Positions 43,962 to 55,600 of a stretch of 64,000 nt of DNA are shown here, piece after piece. The stretch spans positions 6,632,001 to 6,696,000 of the forward strand of contig NC_079885.1 in assembly GCF_029227915.1 (NCBI RefSeq), in the 5' to 3' direction. How positions within the stretch are numbered: the first letter of the stretch is position 1; each line of letters opens with the position of its first letter. The DNA is from Hydractinia symbiolongicarpus. Lineage: Eukaryota > Cnidaria > Hydrozoa > Anthoathecata > Hydractiniidae. The notes beneath the pieces were generated by a model that did no database searches, was not told the DNA's origin, and worked only from the letters and a program-made list of their open reading frames with translations. Both the position numbers and the translations under genes were made by a program.

Positions 43962-44133
43962 CGCGTTAATTAAATACATTTTTGATAAAAAAACTTGCTC
44001 AACCGCGGTAATTAAATGCTTTTTTCAAAATAATTGTATTGAACCGCGTTAATTTCATGACCGTCAAATTAATTGGCGTTAATTACTTGACTCGTTGGTT
44101 ACATGGAATAAAGTAGATAGTTTTATTGATAAA

Positions 44134-44601
44134 CTAGTCGATAAAGTCCGTGGAAAAATCCACTGAGGCAGGATAAAAGTGTAAAAGAACCGTCATTAAA
44201 ATTTTGATGACGTCAGCAAGGACCTGTCAAGAAACAAAATATTTTCATTAGAAATGTTTTACTTGTTGCCTCTATTGTGTATAGCTTGTAGCTACTTAAA
44301 ACAATGTATGGGATCATGTATTTTGGACGAACACATAAGGAGATGTTAGAGATTAAAAATTTGGCTAACGTCAGCAAGGACCTGCCAAAAATGAAAATTA
44401 TTTTTTATAAAAATTTATACCTGTTGCCTTCTTCGTATAGATCTTAAAACGCTGATCAAGAAAATGTATACGATCATGTATCTCAGATAAACGGTTGCAG
44501 AGATTAGGGTTTAAAGTCTTTTTGATGACGTCATTAACCAGTCCATTCCGAAACAGATTCGGGGAACCAGATCTGCAAAACAGTCTCCGTATTATTATAG
44601 A
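44134..44601 (-). mobile_element. Helitron-like unit, single, reverse orientation
   Basis: On minus it begins TCTATAATAATACGGAGAC (44601) and ends GTGGATTTTTCCACGG then CTTTATCGACTAG (44134), followed by T. It is 468 bp and shares internal segments with the array at 36.9-40.3 kb, including two TGACGTCA. It sits 23 bases from the inverted-repeat element. Confidence 0.65.
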
Positions 44602-44609
44602 AAAGGAAC

Positions 44610-46540
44610 GAACATTCGCCTAAAGTTAGACAAAATGAGCCTTCTTATTTAAAATCTTTGTACTTTTGTTGGAATATATTACGTGAGTAAAATTGACTTT
44701 ATTCTTGACATGCTCTGCTGCTTATGTTGCCATATATTTCAAGATTTACGAATTAAAAAATAAAAGGTCTCTTTCAGCATGCTGAAAGAACATGGAAATT
44801 TTAATTGAAAGTTTTACCAAAAACTAGATCAGGTCTAAATATACCGAAATTGCAAATAAATTACAGTTCATTAAATTATACTATATTCAACTGCTTTTTA
44901 AACCAAGCTTTGCGATTTTGAGCTTCATCGGAAACATTCATTACACCTTCTTTTATATCACCTGTATTTCTTTAAGGTAATTATTCATTTAGGTAATTGA
45001 GAAAAGTTCGAGTAAAGAAAATGTTTGAGTTATTTCGTACCAAGTTAAAAAACAGCTACTGTATAGGCTATAACATGAAAACTATTACTTATCATACACT
45101 GTTCGTTAAGAATGTGTAAAATATGTGTTCAAACCGAGAGAAGTCAAAAATTAAGAAAGGTTGACCCGCAACAAACATGCCATCAATTCCTAATGCCAAT
45201 ATGCAACTTATATCCTGTCAAGATTAGAAAAACTACATTGTTTGCGACGTTTCGGGTGTCCACACACTTATTTTCAAGCAAACAATAATGTACAAAATTT
45301 TGTCTTAATATACAAACAGTAACAGTAACACTTTGTATTAAAACGACAGCATAAAAGCAATGAAACATCTTTTGATTTTTTATTGAGCTTGAAATAGCCA
45401 AAAATACTCCAAAATATGTTTTCTTTTCCTTTTCACTTTTTTATAGTATAAAGTTGCTGAAATAGTGCCTACGGGTAAACGAGTTAATATGTTTCATTTT
45501 GTCCAGCAACCCGTTTGGTTAAAAAAAACGCAAATTATCAACGCTGGCAAATTGGTTAAAATTAGCGCGCCTTAATTTTACCCAATTAAAGAAAAAGTAT
45601 TTTATCTCGAAATAAAACAAAACAGAGGGATAGAAAAAAGATAGATGTAGATTGTCAAAATTATGGGAATGATCGGTGCCAAAGCAGCCAACATCAGGAG
45701 CATGTACCGTTTCTTCCCTCTTTCTGTTCACCTGCCCGACAGGGAAGTATCCAAGCCAACTTCTCGCAATTACAGAAGACACCGTTCGCTTTTTTTATTA
45801 ACGCTCGTGAGTTGCTTATGCGTAAATGCTTAAATACTTATCTATAAATTCAAGATAAAAATAGTTTCGTAAATAAAACTATGACGTTGACAATTTGAGA
45901 AGCGGAAATACCTATACCCAGAGTGCCTGTAATGTTTTTTGTCATGGACAATGTCTGGATTATTGTTGAACGAAAAAGGAAGCATACAATCTGGAACGTT
46001 GGATCGTCACTCTTTATTCGAATTCCAAGGATTGTAAAAGTGCTAGCGGATTTTGATGTAAAAAAGGATGTTCGAATCAGGGAGCGGGAGATTCAATCCT
46101 TTTTTGTCCTTTATTGTAGATATCATGTATTATGCTAAAGGTTGAGTGAAATGCATTGTTTGTCGCATTTGTAGATTATTATTGATTCTGGGATGGTTAG
46201 GTGGTGGGTGTTGGGTGATACAGAAAATATCGATGCACACATTAATTTAGGGATCCAAAAATTGTTATAAGGATATAAGCGTTACTTCTTTCCACTCTTT
46301 GATAACAAAGTGGTTGGCATAAAAAACCCGTTTTTATTGATCTGTTGTAAATCCAAATTGTGCTAAAATTGTATTCTTGTTTTATTCTTACAAACGTTTC
46401 TTCTTCAGATCAACTATTATCAAAACGTACACCCTTAACCTTTCTAAAAGAGTCTTTGTGGATTAAGTTTTTCCAGCTTGGTAAAACAAAAACAACTAGA
46501 AGCAACCATGAAAAGACCATAGGAAGACTGGAAAACAAGC
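44610..46540. other. Stretch without recognised gene
   Basis: Contains one hammerhead-like motif (listed). Short frames at 45519-45782 (minus) and 45923-46138 (plus) are not supported. Confidence 0.3.
45245..45278 (-). ncRNA. Hammerhead-ribozyme-like motif, degenerate
   Basis: On minus: CTTGAAAATAAGTGTGTGG, then ACACCC, GAAACGTCG. Closely resembles the copy at 784-816, including the CTTGAAAAT that replaces the CUGAUGA core. Same repeat family. Confidence 0.3.
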
Positions 46541-46550
46541 AGAATTGTGT

Positions 46551-46660
46551 GACCAGGAATGATCAGGAATGACCGGGAATGATCAGAAATGACTGGGAAT
46601 GACCAGGAATGACCGGGAATGACCAGGAATGACTGGGAATGATCAGGAATGACTAGAAAT
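46551..46660. repeat. 10 bp tandem repeat, 11 copies
   Basis: The unit GACCAGGAAT, with variants GATCAGGAAT, GACCGGGAAT and GACTGGGAAT, is in perfect 10 bp register. It gives a spurious minus frame with VIPGHSWSF-like repeats (46444-46683). Confidence 0.9.
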
Positions 46661-46664
46661 GACC

Positions 46665-47545
46665 ACAAAGCACCGAGAAACAACTACAGTATCATGATTT
46701 AGGCACAAGTTGCGATGCTTTTAAATGCTGATATTTTAAATTCTGAACTAATGGACTATTGAACTACTCTGTTCTTTGAAAATGTTAAGACGCTGATATT
46801 GATTTGTATTTTTATTGTTCTACATCATTTCAAAGACAACAACAGCTTCTATTTTTTTTGGAATACTAGATGTAAATTTGTCCTTTTTATTTTTTTCGTT
46901 TATTATAATAATTGAGATTTAGCATTGCAATGATTCTTACTTTAAGTTTAAGGATTTCGCAGGTTATTTCAAAATCTGTTTTGTTAATACATGTTGCTAC
47001 TGGCGGAAATCTTTAGTCCCCTGGACTTCTTGTTATGGCTTTAAAATATTCTGATTTGTTTCAATTCTCGCGAAACCAAGGCAATTTCTTTAAAAAATTA
47101 ATGTCTTTATTAACTGTGAATTAACTGTGGCTAATTTAATAAACAAGGGTGTCTATTTTTCTGCATCTATATTCAAACATGTGTGTTTTTTTATCCTTTT
47201 AAGCTGCAACGACAGAACTTGTGGGCATAATATTACGAAAAAAATCTACATACGCAATTATGATAAAGCCCGCGGCACCTTAAATTAATTATTCAGTTAG
47301 ATTCTTGAATTTGCAAAATGTTCTGTTCTATAATAGCCTCAAAGAAATACAAACAGACTTTGATATGGAAATACAAAAAAGAAAAAAATTAATCTAAATA
47401 GTTTCATTGTTCTACGAAAGAATATATAAAAAAATACGTAAAAGTAACAACAATGTAACAATCAAATTCACAACGCTTCAAAAATTGGCAAACTTTTAAA
47501 CAATAGGAAAAAAATTTAGCTAGGTCGAGAAACGCGAAAAAGAAA
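46665..47545. other. Stretch without recognised gene
   Basis: AT-rich, nothing recognised. Confidence 0.3.
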
Positions 47546-47760
47546 ATGCTTATACTAGTACTAGACAAAACTTAGATAGACAAGACTTAGATGTGCAGAA
47601 AGTTCTGATAATATCACATACACAAGACTTTTCAATCACTATGCAGAAATTCAAAACGCGGTAGCTTTGTGTCGGAGCTTGTTTTTTTTTCAGCTTGACT
47701 TGTGTTCCATTCTCGTTAGACAACATAGGATAAATATTTCCCTTTAATCTCTTTCGAATT

Positions 47761-47975
47761 TTAACACTCTGTTCTACCTTGAGGGAAGAAGTTCTTGCGG
47801 AATTTAACCCTGAAATAACATTTTTTGCGAATTCTGTTGCATGTTGCAATGTATATTTTATATTGTTCTGGAAATATTACTTCACCAATACAACAGGCAA
47901 CGCAACATCTAACCAGTGTAGCGATTAGGAATATAAGTACACAGATCACTTGTTGCCTAATTAACATTTGTTTTA
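47761..47975 (-). CDS. Possible small secreted or membrane peptide
   Basis: From ATG near 47973 on minus: MLIRQQVICVLIFLIATLVR, then CCVACCIGEVIFPEQYK and a basic tail, to a stop at 47761. A strong hydrophobic N-terminal segment with Cys after it looks like a signal peptide. An overlapping frame (47849-47550) continues with a plausible basic protein (ATEFAKNVISGLNSARTSS), so a splice or frameshift may join them. No family recognised. Confidence 0.25.
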
Positions 47976-48009
47976 AATGTAAACAAAATCCATAAAAAAG
48001 CAAGAATTA

Positions 48010-50640
48010 AAGTTGAGCTACTTGAGAGCAAATCACCATGTGTCAGATTTTTTGCTGATGACTTAGACGAGACTAGTTCGAAAAGTACTGCCCATGAAAT
48101 AATTCAAAGATCGATTAGGGTCAATCAGGGATCGATCTAAATTAGCTTGGTTTCTACGTTGACTTTGTCATAATTTTTTCTCTATATATTCCAAGGTTAT
48201 TAATAATTGCGCTGATCGTTTTAATACAACGTCGAAAAGGTTCAATGCATGTGCGCCAAAGTTATTTAAGAGCTTTACAAAAGGATTCAACTGTTACATT
48301 CTTAATTGCCTTTTGAACAAAACAAGTATATTTCTTACCTTTCAAAATCTTGTGGTGACATGTGAGATGTTAACCACAAGCCTTAAATAACACCTTTCTG
48401 GTCATCAATTAAAAAAAGGCAGGGGTTAGAATTATCTTGACAGAAAAGTTTGCAGAAGGTTGTGGTCTCAAAGCTAACAATAAGATAGAATCTACTCTCT
48501 AAATACCAGCAATATGTATTCATATTAAATTTGTAATAGGGTTATTGCTGTATAATACCATTTAAACATGCTTACTAGACCGATACCAATTACAATAGCA
48601 ATGTCTCCCTCACATGATGCAGTTCCAAAAGATTTTAGTGGCGTTGATAAAACTGCTGACGGTTTAATTTTGAATTTTGGTGATAGTATAGATTACAGAA
48701 AACTAAAACGTCTGTAAATGTCAATTTGATAGTCCCATTTTTTCTTTGGGTCTCCAGTGACAGGACACCTCATAAATAGTATGAAATTATAGTGTAACTA
48801 AAAATTTAGCTTCCATTCATATTATTTTAATTATAACTACAATTCGTTCTCCATCCATATTGCAATGTAATTGTTTAGAAATTGTCAAAACACATTAAGA
48901 GAGTTGCTGCAAGAACTGTATGCAAAGAAAAGAACAGATTAAGCATTCATAAAGCATTGGAGACCCACAACAGTAAGTGTTTCCTCTCATTCGACGAGCA
49001 ACACAGACAGCTCGAATAAAAGCATTGGTATTTACTAAATGCCATTTAATTAAATTCTTGATTGACAAAAGAAACACAGTTCCACTTTGCACTGGCTTTA
49101 AAGGGTCTACTTGGGCAAAACATCCTTAAGATGTTTTGCATGACAAGCCTGGGTACGTCAGCTTCCCCATCTACTCTTTGAGAGGGAATAACCTCTGCTT
49201 TCAATAATATATAAAGCAAAGACTTGTTCTATTTTTAAAAAATATACAGAATACAGTGGAATACAATGGAAAGTATTTTTTTTTCAATGCCGGTAGTCCC
49301 ACATGCGTAAAGTTTAGCCGAGCTTTAACCGCACGACGTTAGCCTGGATTCGAGAATCTAAACACAGAAATATCCTTTTTATATTATTTTGTTGCTCTAT
49401 CGAAATAGGAGTATTTTAATTTTCTTGATCTCTTTTAATTAACCGTTTAAATTATGACTAGCTCAGTTACATTAGGCTTAAAAACAGAATAAGAATAAAA
49501 ATAAGAACAAAAAAGTTCTGGGAATTTTTTACTCATTACATATTTGTTGTTTATTAAAGATAACAGAAGTGATAATATTAGTAATGGTCTCGCTGTGCCG
49601 ATGTCAGTAGTGGAGAATCCCCGTACTACGTAATTCCTATAGGTAAATCTTCCCATCGCAAAAGTTAGAAATTCAAAAATGGCGGCATGTAAAAAAAAGT
49701 AGTGTTGAGGAAAAATACCAACCTTTATTCTGATAGGGATTACATAAAGAAACAGGAATGCATTGCATTAGTTAGCTTTGACGTAGATCTCATTTGTGTC
49801 TACCATTTTTAAGGACATCCCCATATGGTTTTTGTTGTCGTGGAAAACGTGCATTGGCTAGCACAGTTTGTAGTGAACATTCCCCCTAAATACAGTGGAG
49901 TAATTTTCTGTTCATCTTTTATGATCGCATTCGCCTGACAGTCTTGTAACTGTGAAGACAGTAGTGTAAAGAAACAAAGTCGACTATCGTCAAGTTTACG
50001 GAATCCAGGGTAAGTTATTCTAAATATTTAAAAGTTCCACGCGAAAAGTTGTACTCGTCTTCCTTGTTTTTTTCTTTATATTCTAAACTCAATGGGAGCC
50101 GTTGAATCCTCTTTTCTTGCTTACTTCAAGTTAAATTTTGTGAAACATATTTTTTGCGCGAAATACAATATTATGAGTCACCTGTATAATAATTATAATT
50201 ATAGTTATTGCTTCTACATAGCATTTAATGAGGTACAATGTAATTCATTGGCAGCACTTACACAAGGAAAGTTTTATAGTGTCAACAACTTATAGGAGCC
50301 CATCCTTTCTTTGAGTTCTTCGTTGTTTGTGTGTTAAATGCGTTTCACAGTAGAACTGACGTGTTTATATTCGTGCTTTGTGTACTTGGAAATGTTTTTG
50401 ATTACATGTTTAATGACATCTGTAACTTTGGTTTAGTTTATATCTTGTGTTAATACTTGAGTACTTTACTAATACTTTATGTTTTTTTGGATGTTATTTT
50501 GATTTGAAACCTTTTGAGTTAGATGAAGGGAGATGTAGTTTATAAACACGCAGGTGTTCTGAACTTAAAAGTATCTACCACAGAATGTTTAAAGAAATGT
50601 AGAAGCATGAACTATAAAAAAAGTTTTAAGCTTTATTGTA
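48010..50640. other. Gene-poor stretch
   Basis: A 49-codon ATG frame at about 48569 (MLTRPIPITIAMSPSHDAVP) is the only one of note. GTAAGT donor-like sites occur near 50009. No gene supported. Confidence 0.3.
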
Positions 50641-50647
50641 TTTTACA

Positions 50648-50735
50648 GGATATAGCCACTTCAGTGTCGCAAACAATGTAGGTCCCGTGTTCTGAATGTA
50701 TACATTAGGTATATACCGACATTTCCTTATTTCCC
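50648..50735 (+). repeat. Dispersed repeat shared with 55837-55915
   Basis: CAGGATATAGCCACTTCAGT through ATGTATACATTAGGTATATACCG matches CAGGATATAGCCAATTCAGT through ATGTATACATTAACTATATACCG at 55837-55915. Same orientation. Element type unknown. Confidence 0.55.
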
Positions 50736-51519
50736 TAAAGGACATGGGTTGGGTGTTCAGCCCTTACGAAAAAAAATACGCAAAGCAGGACAAAGTTTTT
50801 TGCTGCTGGCTCCTTAGGACAAAAAGGCATTCCAATCAAAGCACTATTTTGTGTATATCCAGCATCTCGCTAACCACGTAGATCAAACAAGAAGGGGCAT
50901 GACAGAAACAATAAAAAAGGAGATCCAACTAGCCTATATCTAAAAGAGCAGGTCAGCACTAAAAACTGAGAAAGCTGCCCAGCACACTTTGCTTACTTCT
51001 AATAAAATAAGTCTTACCTGATAAAATACAATAAAGTTACGACTAAAGTTACGACTAACCAGACCAACGAGGCAACCAACAAAATATAAGCACTTTAGTC
51101 ATGGTGGTTTTTTGCCCACAGAATGTTCTGGCCACAGAAAGAATACACCATGGTCCGTAAGAAGCAGATTTTTTACAATCTGTCTTCAAAAACTGTTTTC
51201 GCTATGACGAGGTAACAAATGGTTGTAACCCTTATCTTTACGTAAAGTTGCTAGAATGTTAATTTTTGCATCGTTGCATCACAGCAACTCTTCGCTGGAT
51301 TTTTGACATACGATATAGCTGTACTTAAGCCCTCTACCGCGATGTGTAGCACGGTTACACCTGCTTTTAGGCGCTCAACGCGACGTTTAAGGTTGCGACG
51401 ACTTTATTGCTATGAGAGCTCCATCAAATTTGTAGCACACTGTGCAACTGTACTGAAATGTGCAACATCGTGTACCTGCACTTAAACACTTAACCGTGTG
51501 TTTCGACGCCGGATCACCC

Positions 51520-51585
51520 TCTATAATAATAGGCGTATTTTTTCTGTGTGTCAAAATGGTTACCCCACAGCTTTATTTTGAAATC
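51520..51585 (+). mobile_element. Helitron-like 5' terminus fragment
   Basis: TCTATAATAATAGGCG, then TTCTGTGTGTCAAAATGGTTACC, related to the 1758 (minus) terminus. It lies 180 bases upstream of the intact membrane-hairpin gene, so it may add promoter sequence. No 3' end was found. Confidence 0.4.
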
Positions 51586-51699
51586 CCGTCAGAGTAACTT
51601 CATTCAGTCTCAAGTTTACCCTGTTTCTACAGAATGATTAATGACCGAAAAGCCTGCTATAATCTGCTCTTCATTTTTCAGGTAACAAAGGCCTTCAGC

Positions 51700-52407
51700 A
51701 TGCAGAATGACAGGATTCTCCAACGCATTAGCGATTATGAAAGAGATTTGACGCAAACACAAGATAATCTGGTGCAATGTCTTTTCGACGTCAAAGAAAG
51801 CGAAAAGATACTTGATAGGAAAGATCCTTTTGATATCATGGGTGACAGTTTCTTTCCTGACAATAAGATAAGAATTAAGGTTTACAAAAAGTCCATTCAA
51901 AGTTTGATTGATATTCTTCAACGATCAAAGAACTTGGCAAGTAACAATCAAACACGATTGGGAAGTATCAAGGAATTGGTAAAGATATCCCCGAGTTCCT
52001 TACCGATGCTTTTGATGCACCTGACAATTAGAATTGGAATAACGATACCAGAATCTTTCAACAGATCCAGTATTCCATTTGTGGTTTTAGTTCTGGGAAT
52101 ATTCCTTGGTATAGAGGGGGTTTTTAGGGGTGCGGTGTCCATCCCCGCTTTTGTCTTTTTAGTGGGGATTCTTATGACCATAACAGGTATAATACGAGGG
52201 TATGAACGAAAAATATGTTTTGAAGAAGGAAAAGAAATATGCGACAAGGAAGTTGAGGATATTACTAGGGAGGTATATAAGCCTCTGGAAGAAATATCTG
52301 AGCAATTGAAAACATGGATTGAGAATCAATCAAGCGTTGTTTCTGTGAATTCGTTGTACGAATATTTTGAATCTTTTTGGCACTATCTGGTATCACTGGC
52401 ATCATAA
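51700..52407 (+). CDS. Membrane-hairpin family, copy 3 (intact, unknown function)
   Basis: 235-residue protein. The ATG at 51700 is chosen because copy 2 (41184) starts at the same place (M-N/Q-N...L-R/Q-RI). A TTTTTCAG acceptor ends at 51681, so a 5' UTR intron is likely. Residues 1-45 are polar and helical. DIMGDSFFPDNK (45-56) is shared with copy 2. Residues 57-80 are an amphipathic helix. Two close hydrophobic segments (about 125-141 and 147-166) form a membrane hairpin with a short turn (FRGAVS). RGYERK (166-171) and EVYKPLEEISEQLKTW (191-206) follow. No signal peptide, so both ends are probably cytosolic. Layout (helix, hairpin, helix) recalls pore-forming or membrane-shaping proteins such as the ApoL type, but no sequence family is recognised. 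Two broken copies lie at 25.9 and 41.2 kb. Confidence 0.65.
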   Translation: MQNDRILQRISDYERDLTQTQDNLVQCLFDVKESEKILDRKDPFDIMGDSFFPDNKIRIKVYKKSIQSLIDILQRSKNLASNNQTRLGSIKELVKISPSSLPMLLMHLTIRIGITIPESFNRSSIPFVVLVLGIFLGIEGVFRGAVSIPAFVFLVGILMTITGIIRGYERKICFEEGKEICDKEVEDITREVYKPLEEISEQLKTWIENQSSVVSVNSLYEYFESFWHYLVSLAS

Positions 52408-52466
52408 TGCTAGCTCATGCAGCAATAGTTGCCTTGCTTTTCTAGCATCTCCAATGCAAGGTCAGA

Positions 52467-52472
52467 AATAAA
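52467..52472 (+). terminator. Poly(A) signal of copy 3
   Basis: AATAAA about 60 bases after the stop codon of the membrane-hairpin gene. Supports it as a real transcription unit. Confidence 0.6.
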
Positions 52473-52474
52473 AG

Positions 52475-53400
52475 TATGAGAACTGCCATTGCATAATTTT
52501 CTTTGCACTTCTACCACCGGAGTTGTGATTTGTCACTAATGTTTTATCACATTTAATAAGGATTAGTCAATTGTGGTTTTTCCTTTATTTAACTTGTATT
52601 AATTTTTTGTAATTAAAAAGCGTTGCACTTGTCCATGGAATACTTTCGCAAAATTGCTTTATTTTTTAGTCTATCTTGGTTCAACTTTCTTATGAATTTT
52701 GCCAGTTATATACGAGTGTTTAGTTTACAACAAGAGATCGCATAAGGGCTTTAATTTGCACGGAAAATTTTTTTTAATTCAACTAGAAACGATGTTCTAG
52801 GTTAAGAACAAAGAAAAAAAAGAAAAACTCAAATAAATTTGCACTGATACCTTGCTATACTTGCGGACTTGCTTAGATAGGCTATTGTTGATAAACAATA
52901 CCTTTAAATAAACAATACCTTTAAAAGAAACTCATTATATTTTTTATACGCACTTTAAATTTTTCATATGTCGTATTTCAATAACGTATATATTTGTTGA
53001 AGCATGATAAACTAACGCACATGTAATTCGATATATTTTCATGCAATATAACTCTTCGGAATTGTTGTTTCTATATCCCCCAGAGAAGCGAAAAGAATTG
53101 ACAGCGCTTTTCGAAAATACCTTGTGGTTATTTTAGCATAAACATATGTTATTTTTTAAAAAAAGTATGCGACGTGGTATTATCAATACAATGAAAAATA
53201 CATTCATATTTTTTTAGCAGTGTCTTTCAACTTTTTTTTAGGCAATGTTTTTTACTCCTTTTAAAAGACTAAAGGATGTATAGCCCTGTACAATAAGCTA
53301 GAAAAACTTGATATAAATTTTTATAACATGCAGTCTACCATGAACTTTAAAATTAACATTTTAAAGAAGTGTTTGAGTTATTCCAAGACAAATAGATACA
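52475..53400. other. Stretch without recognised gene
   Basis: AT-rich 3' flank. Contains a short direct duplication, AAACAATACCTTTAAA (near 52895-52926). Confidence 0.35.
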
Positions 53401-53406
53401 CCGTTG

Positions 53407-53452
53407 TTAACCCTTTGGCGGCCAGGGGGGTCATATATGACCCCCTCACAAA
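53407..53452 (+). mobile_element. piggyBac-like terminus with perfect palindrome
   Basis: TTAA (53407-53410) is followed by CCCTTTGGCGGCCAGG and then the exact 20 bp palindrome GGGGGTCATATATGACCCCC. TTAA plus CCCTTT is the target and terminal start of piggyBac-type elements. The opposite end (AAAGGG-TTAA) was not found, so this is a fragment or a look-alike. Confidence 0.35.
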
Positions 53453-53559
53453 AGGCGTTATTGTGGGCGAACCGCCCGGCCTTTTTGGCTGTAAATTTAT
53501 AAATACCGTCTTGAAGTATCTACGAAGTGAAATATCGAACTTATGATTGGTAGATATAA

Positions 53560-55600
53560 ATAAAATAGCGTCTTGATATCTCAACATTTTGTAAACATTC
53601 ACATTAAGTTATGATTCTCGTTGTCACGTCTTTATTCATTATGTGCGGATTAATAGTCAGCAAATTTCAAAGAAATTAAAATTTTATAGCTATAATAGCC
53701 AGATTATCCACGTCAGTAAATTGAATAAAAAAGTCAGCACAAAATAGAAAATGTCTACAGCAATTATATCCGTATTAATAACCTACACAAAAACAATGTT
53801 CACGTGAGAAAATGACCAGAAAGATCCGCTGCAATTTATTCCAACAGCTACCCTCTCACTTGTTCATAAACGTAAGCACAAGAACTCACATTGGGAATTA
53901 CATTAAATATTAAAACATTTTGATATTCCATGTCATGGCTGCGGCACATTTTTTGTAGTGGGTACCAGAGCAACATAAGCAATTCTTTTCACGGAAAACG
54001 GCTTAACAAAAGATTTGCGATTAGGTGAACGGAATAGAATTATTTGACATATTTTTGAAGATTTCCCTCAATAATATGAATGTTTAAATCACACGTACGG
54101 AGCGGCCTTAAATGACAGAGAAGGGCGATTTTTGAAATTGTCGTAATTAGGGCCAGCGTTAAATTTGGGTCTACGTTATAAAAGCCAAAGGTATTAGAAA
54201 GAATAAAAGAAGCGTCATAGCTGCTGAACAAACGAAACAAGTGGCTAAATTAAAACACAATGGAATTGTTTTTATTGTGATGTTGATGGTCAAACAAAAG
54301 AGGATGTTTAAAACTTTTACAATAAAAAATTTAAAGTTCTTCTCCCAACAACCGATGAAGCAGTTTAAAAAATTTTACGAGGACCATTTCTATCCCCAGC
54401 GACAGCCAACGTTTTGCTGTTGCGTAATCTTAAAAATACAATGTTATATCATTAAGATAAAAAAAATAAAAAGTATGTTTGGATGATTCGTTTCTAGACA
54501 GAGTTCACGTCAATACTTTTTATGGTTTAACAGAGATGTTTTGTTACCTTTTAATGTTCATTCGTATCAGAAAGGTTGAAACAAAATCGTTCAGAATCTC
54601 ATCTCTTCTCTCTAGCTAATTCATAATTACAGATAATCTATAGTTACAGTTTTTTAATATGGAGACCGTCAAATAGCTGTATTAGCTAATCGGGTGAGAG
54701 CACCAGTGAGAAAAACCTAGATAGTATATATATATGATGACAAATAGTAGATATTAACTCAGATTGAGCTCAGTTTATTTTCGTAAATGAAAACACGCAT
54801 TATTATCTCTTGTGTTAGGTGTACACACGTTTCTCCCTAATTTGAATATATCTGCGTGAAGTTTGGTTAACTATGACAAAATTGTCGATCTCTCGGAGGA
54901 GTCGTCGTCGTACCACGGCAAAACTAATACGTTATCTGCTTGCTGCTACCGTAAAAATGCGTGAAAATGTAATTACAATATGTTAAAAATTAGCTAAATA
55001 GTCATACGATACAGTATAAAATATCTTTCGATCAGTAAAAGCGCAAAGTATAAAAAAAATTAAAAGTTAAGTAAATAGAAACCAAAAGATATGATAGATA
55101 ATGTGGAAACCGGAAAACTAACGATAAACCAATCACACGAAAATACTTACGAAAACGTGTTTTACCTGTTTGTTTTTATCTCTCTTTATCTCTCTTTATA
55201 TCTCTAATCACCAGATACTGAACAATACCAGTACTGTACATTAACATTCCAACACGAACGCTTTTGATGAATACAATAAAACGACTTAATGTGTCGTGGA
55301 GTTAATAAAAGTGATTGTCAGCTTTTCATATAACGTTTTATCTGTGCTTAGATTAAATAGCAGATTCTTGATTTTTATTTTAAGCATGCACAAAAAATTC
55401 CCGTTGAATTCCCGCGGGGGAAAAACTAAGCTTGTGCATTGAAAATAGCTAAACGTTAATTTAGAACTGCATTGAGTCGTTAATTCAAATGCTTTAGATT
55501 CAAATTTAAATGAATTTAGTTTTAAAATTGAACATTGTTTAACATTGCTGAACACTATCCTCGCCTTTCCGTCTAATTCACAGCCAGTAACTGTCATCCC
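53560..55600. other. Gene-poor stretch
   Basis: No recognised gene. A 103-codon minus frame (55286-55597) is Phe/Ser/Lys-rich with no domain. TCTCTTTA repeats occur near 55180-55205. Confidence 0.3.

Larger units (their letters stand above)
42303..44110. mobile_element. 1.8 kb inverted-repeat DNA element, unclassified
   Basis: The outer ends are TATTCCATG (42303) and CATGGAATA (to 44110), followed inward on both sides by AGTCATGAAATTAACGCGGTT-like sequence rich in GTTAATT. Inner arms match well: 42530-42690 is the inverse of 43550-43705 (GGTTGGTTTTC, GTAGCAATATTCAA, TTTATAAAATTATATTCA). The centre holds ORF remains on the minus strand. Long, spaced inverted arms suggest a foldback or TIR transposon. 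Superfamily not determined and no clear target duplication was read. Confidence 0.6.

Noticed and set aside
46444-46683. Hydrophobic repeat protein VIPGHSWSF on minus
   Set aside because: Generated by the 10 bp tandem repeat at 46551-46660.
48569-48720. 49-codon ATG frame MLTRPIPITIAMSPSHDAVP...
   Set aside because: Too short, with no splice, promoter or homology support.
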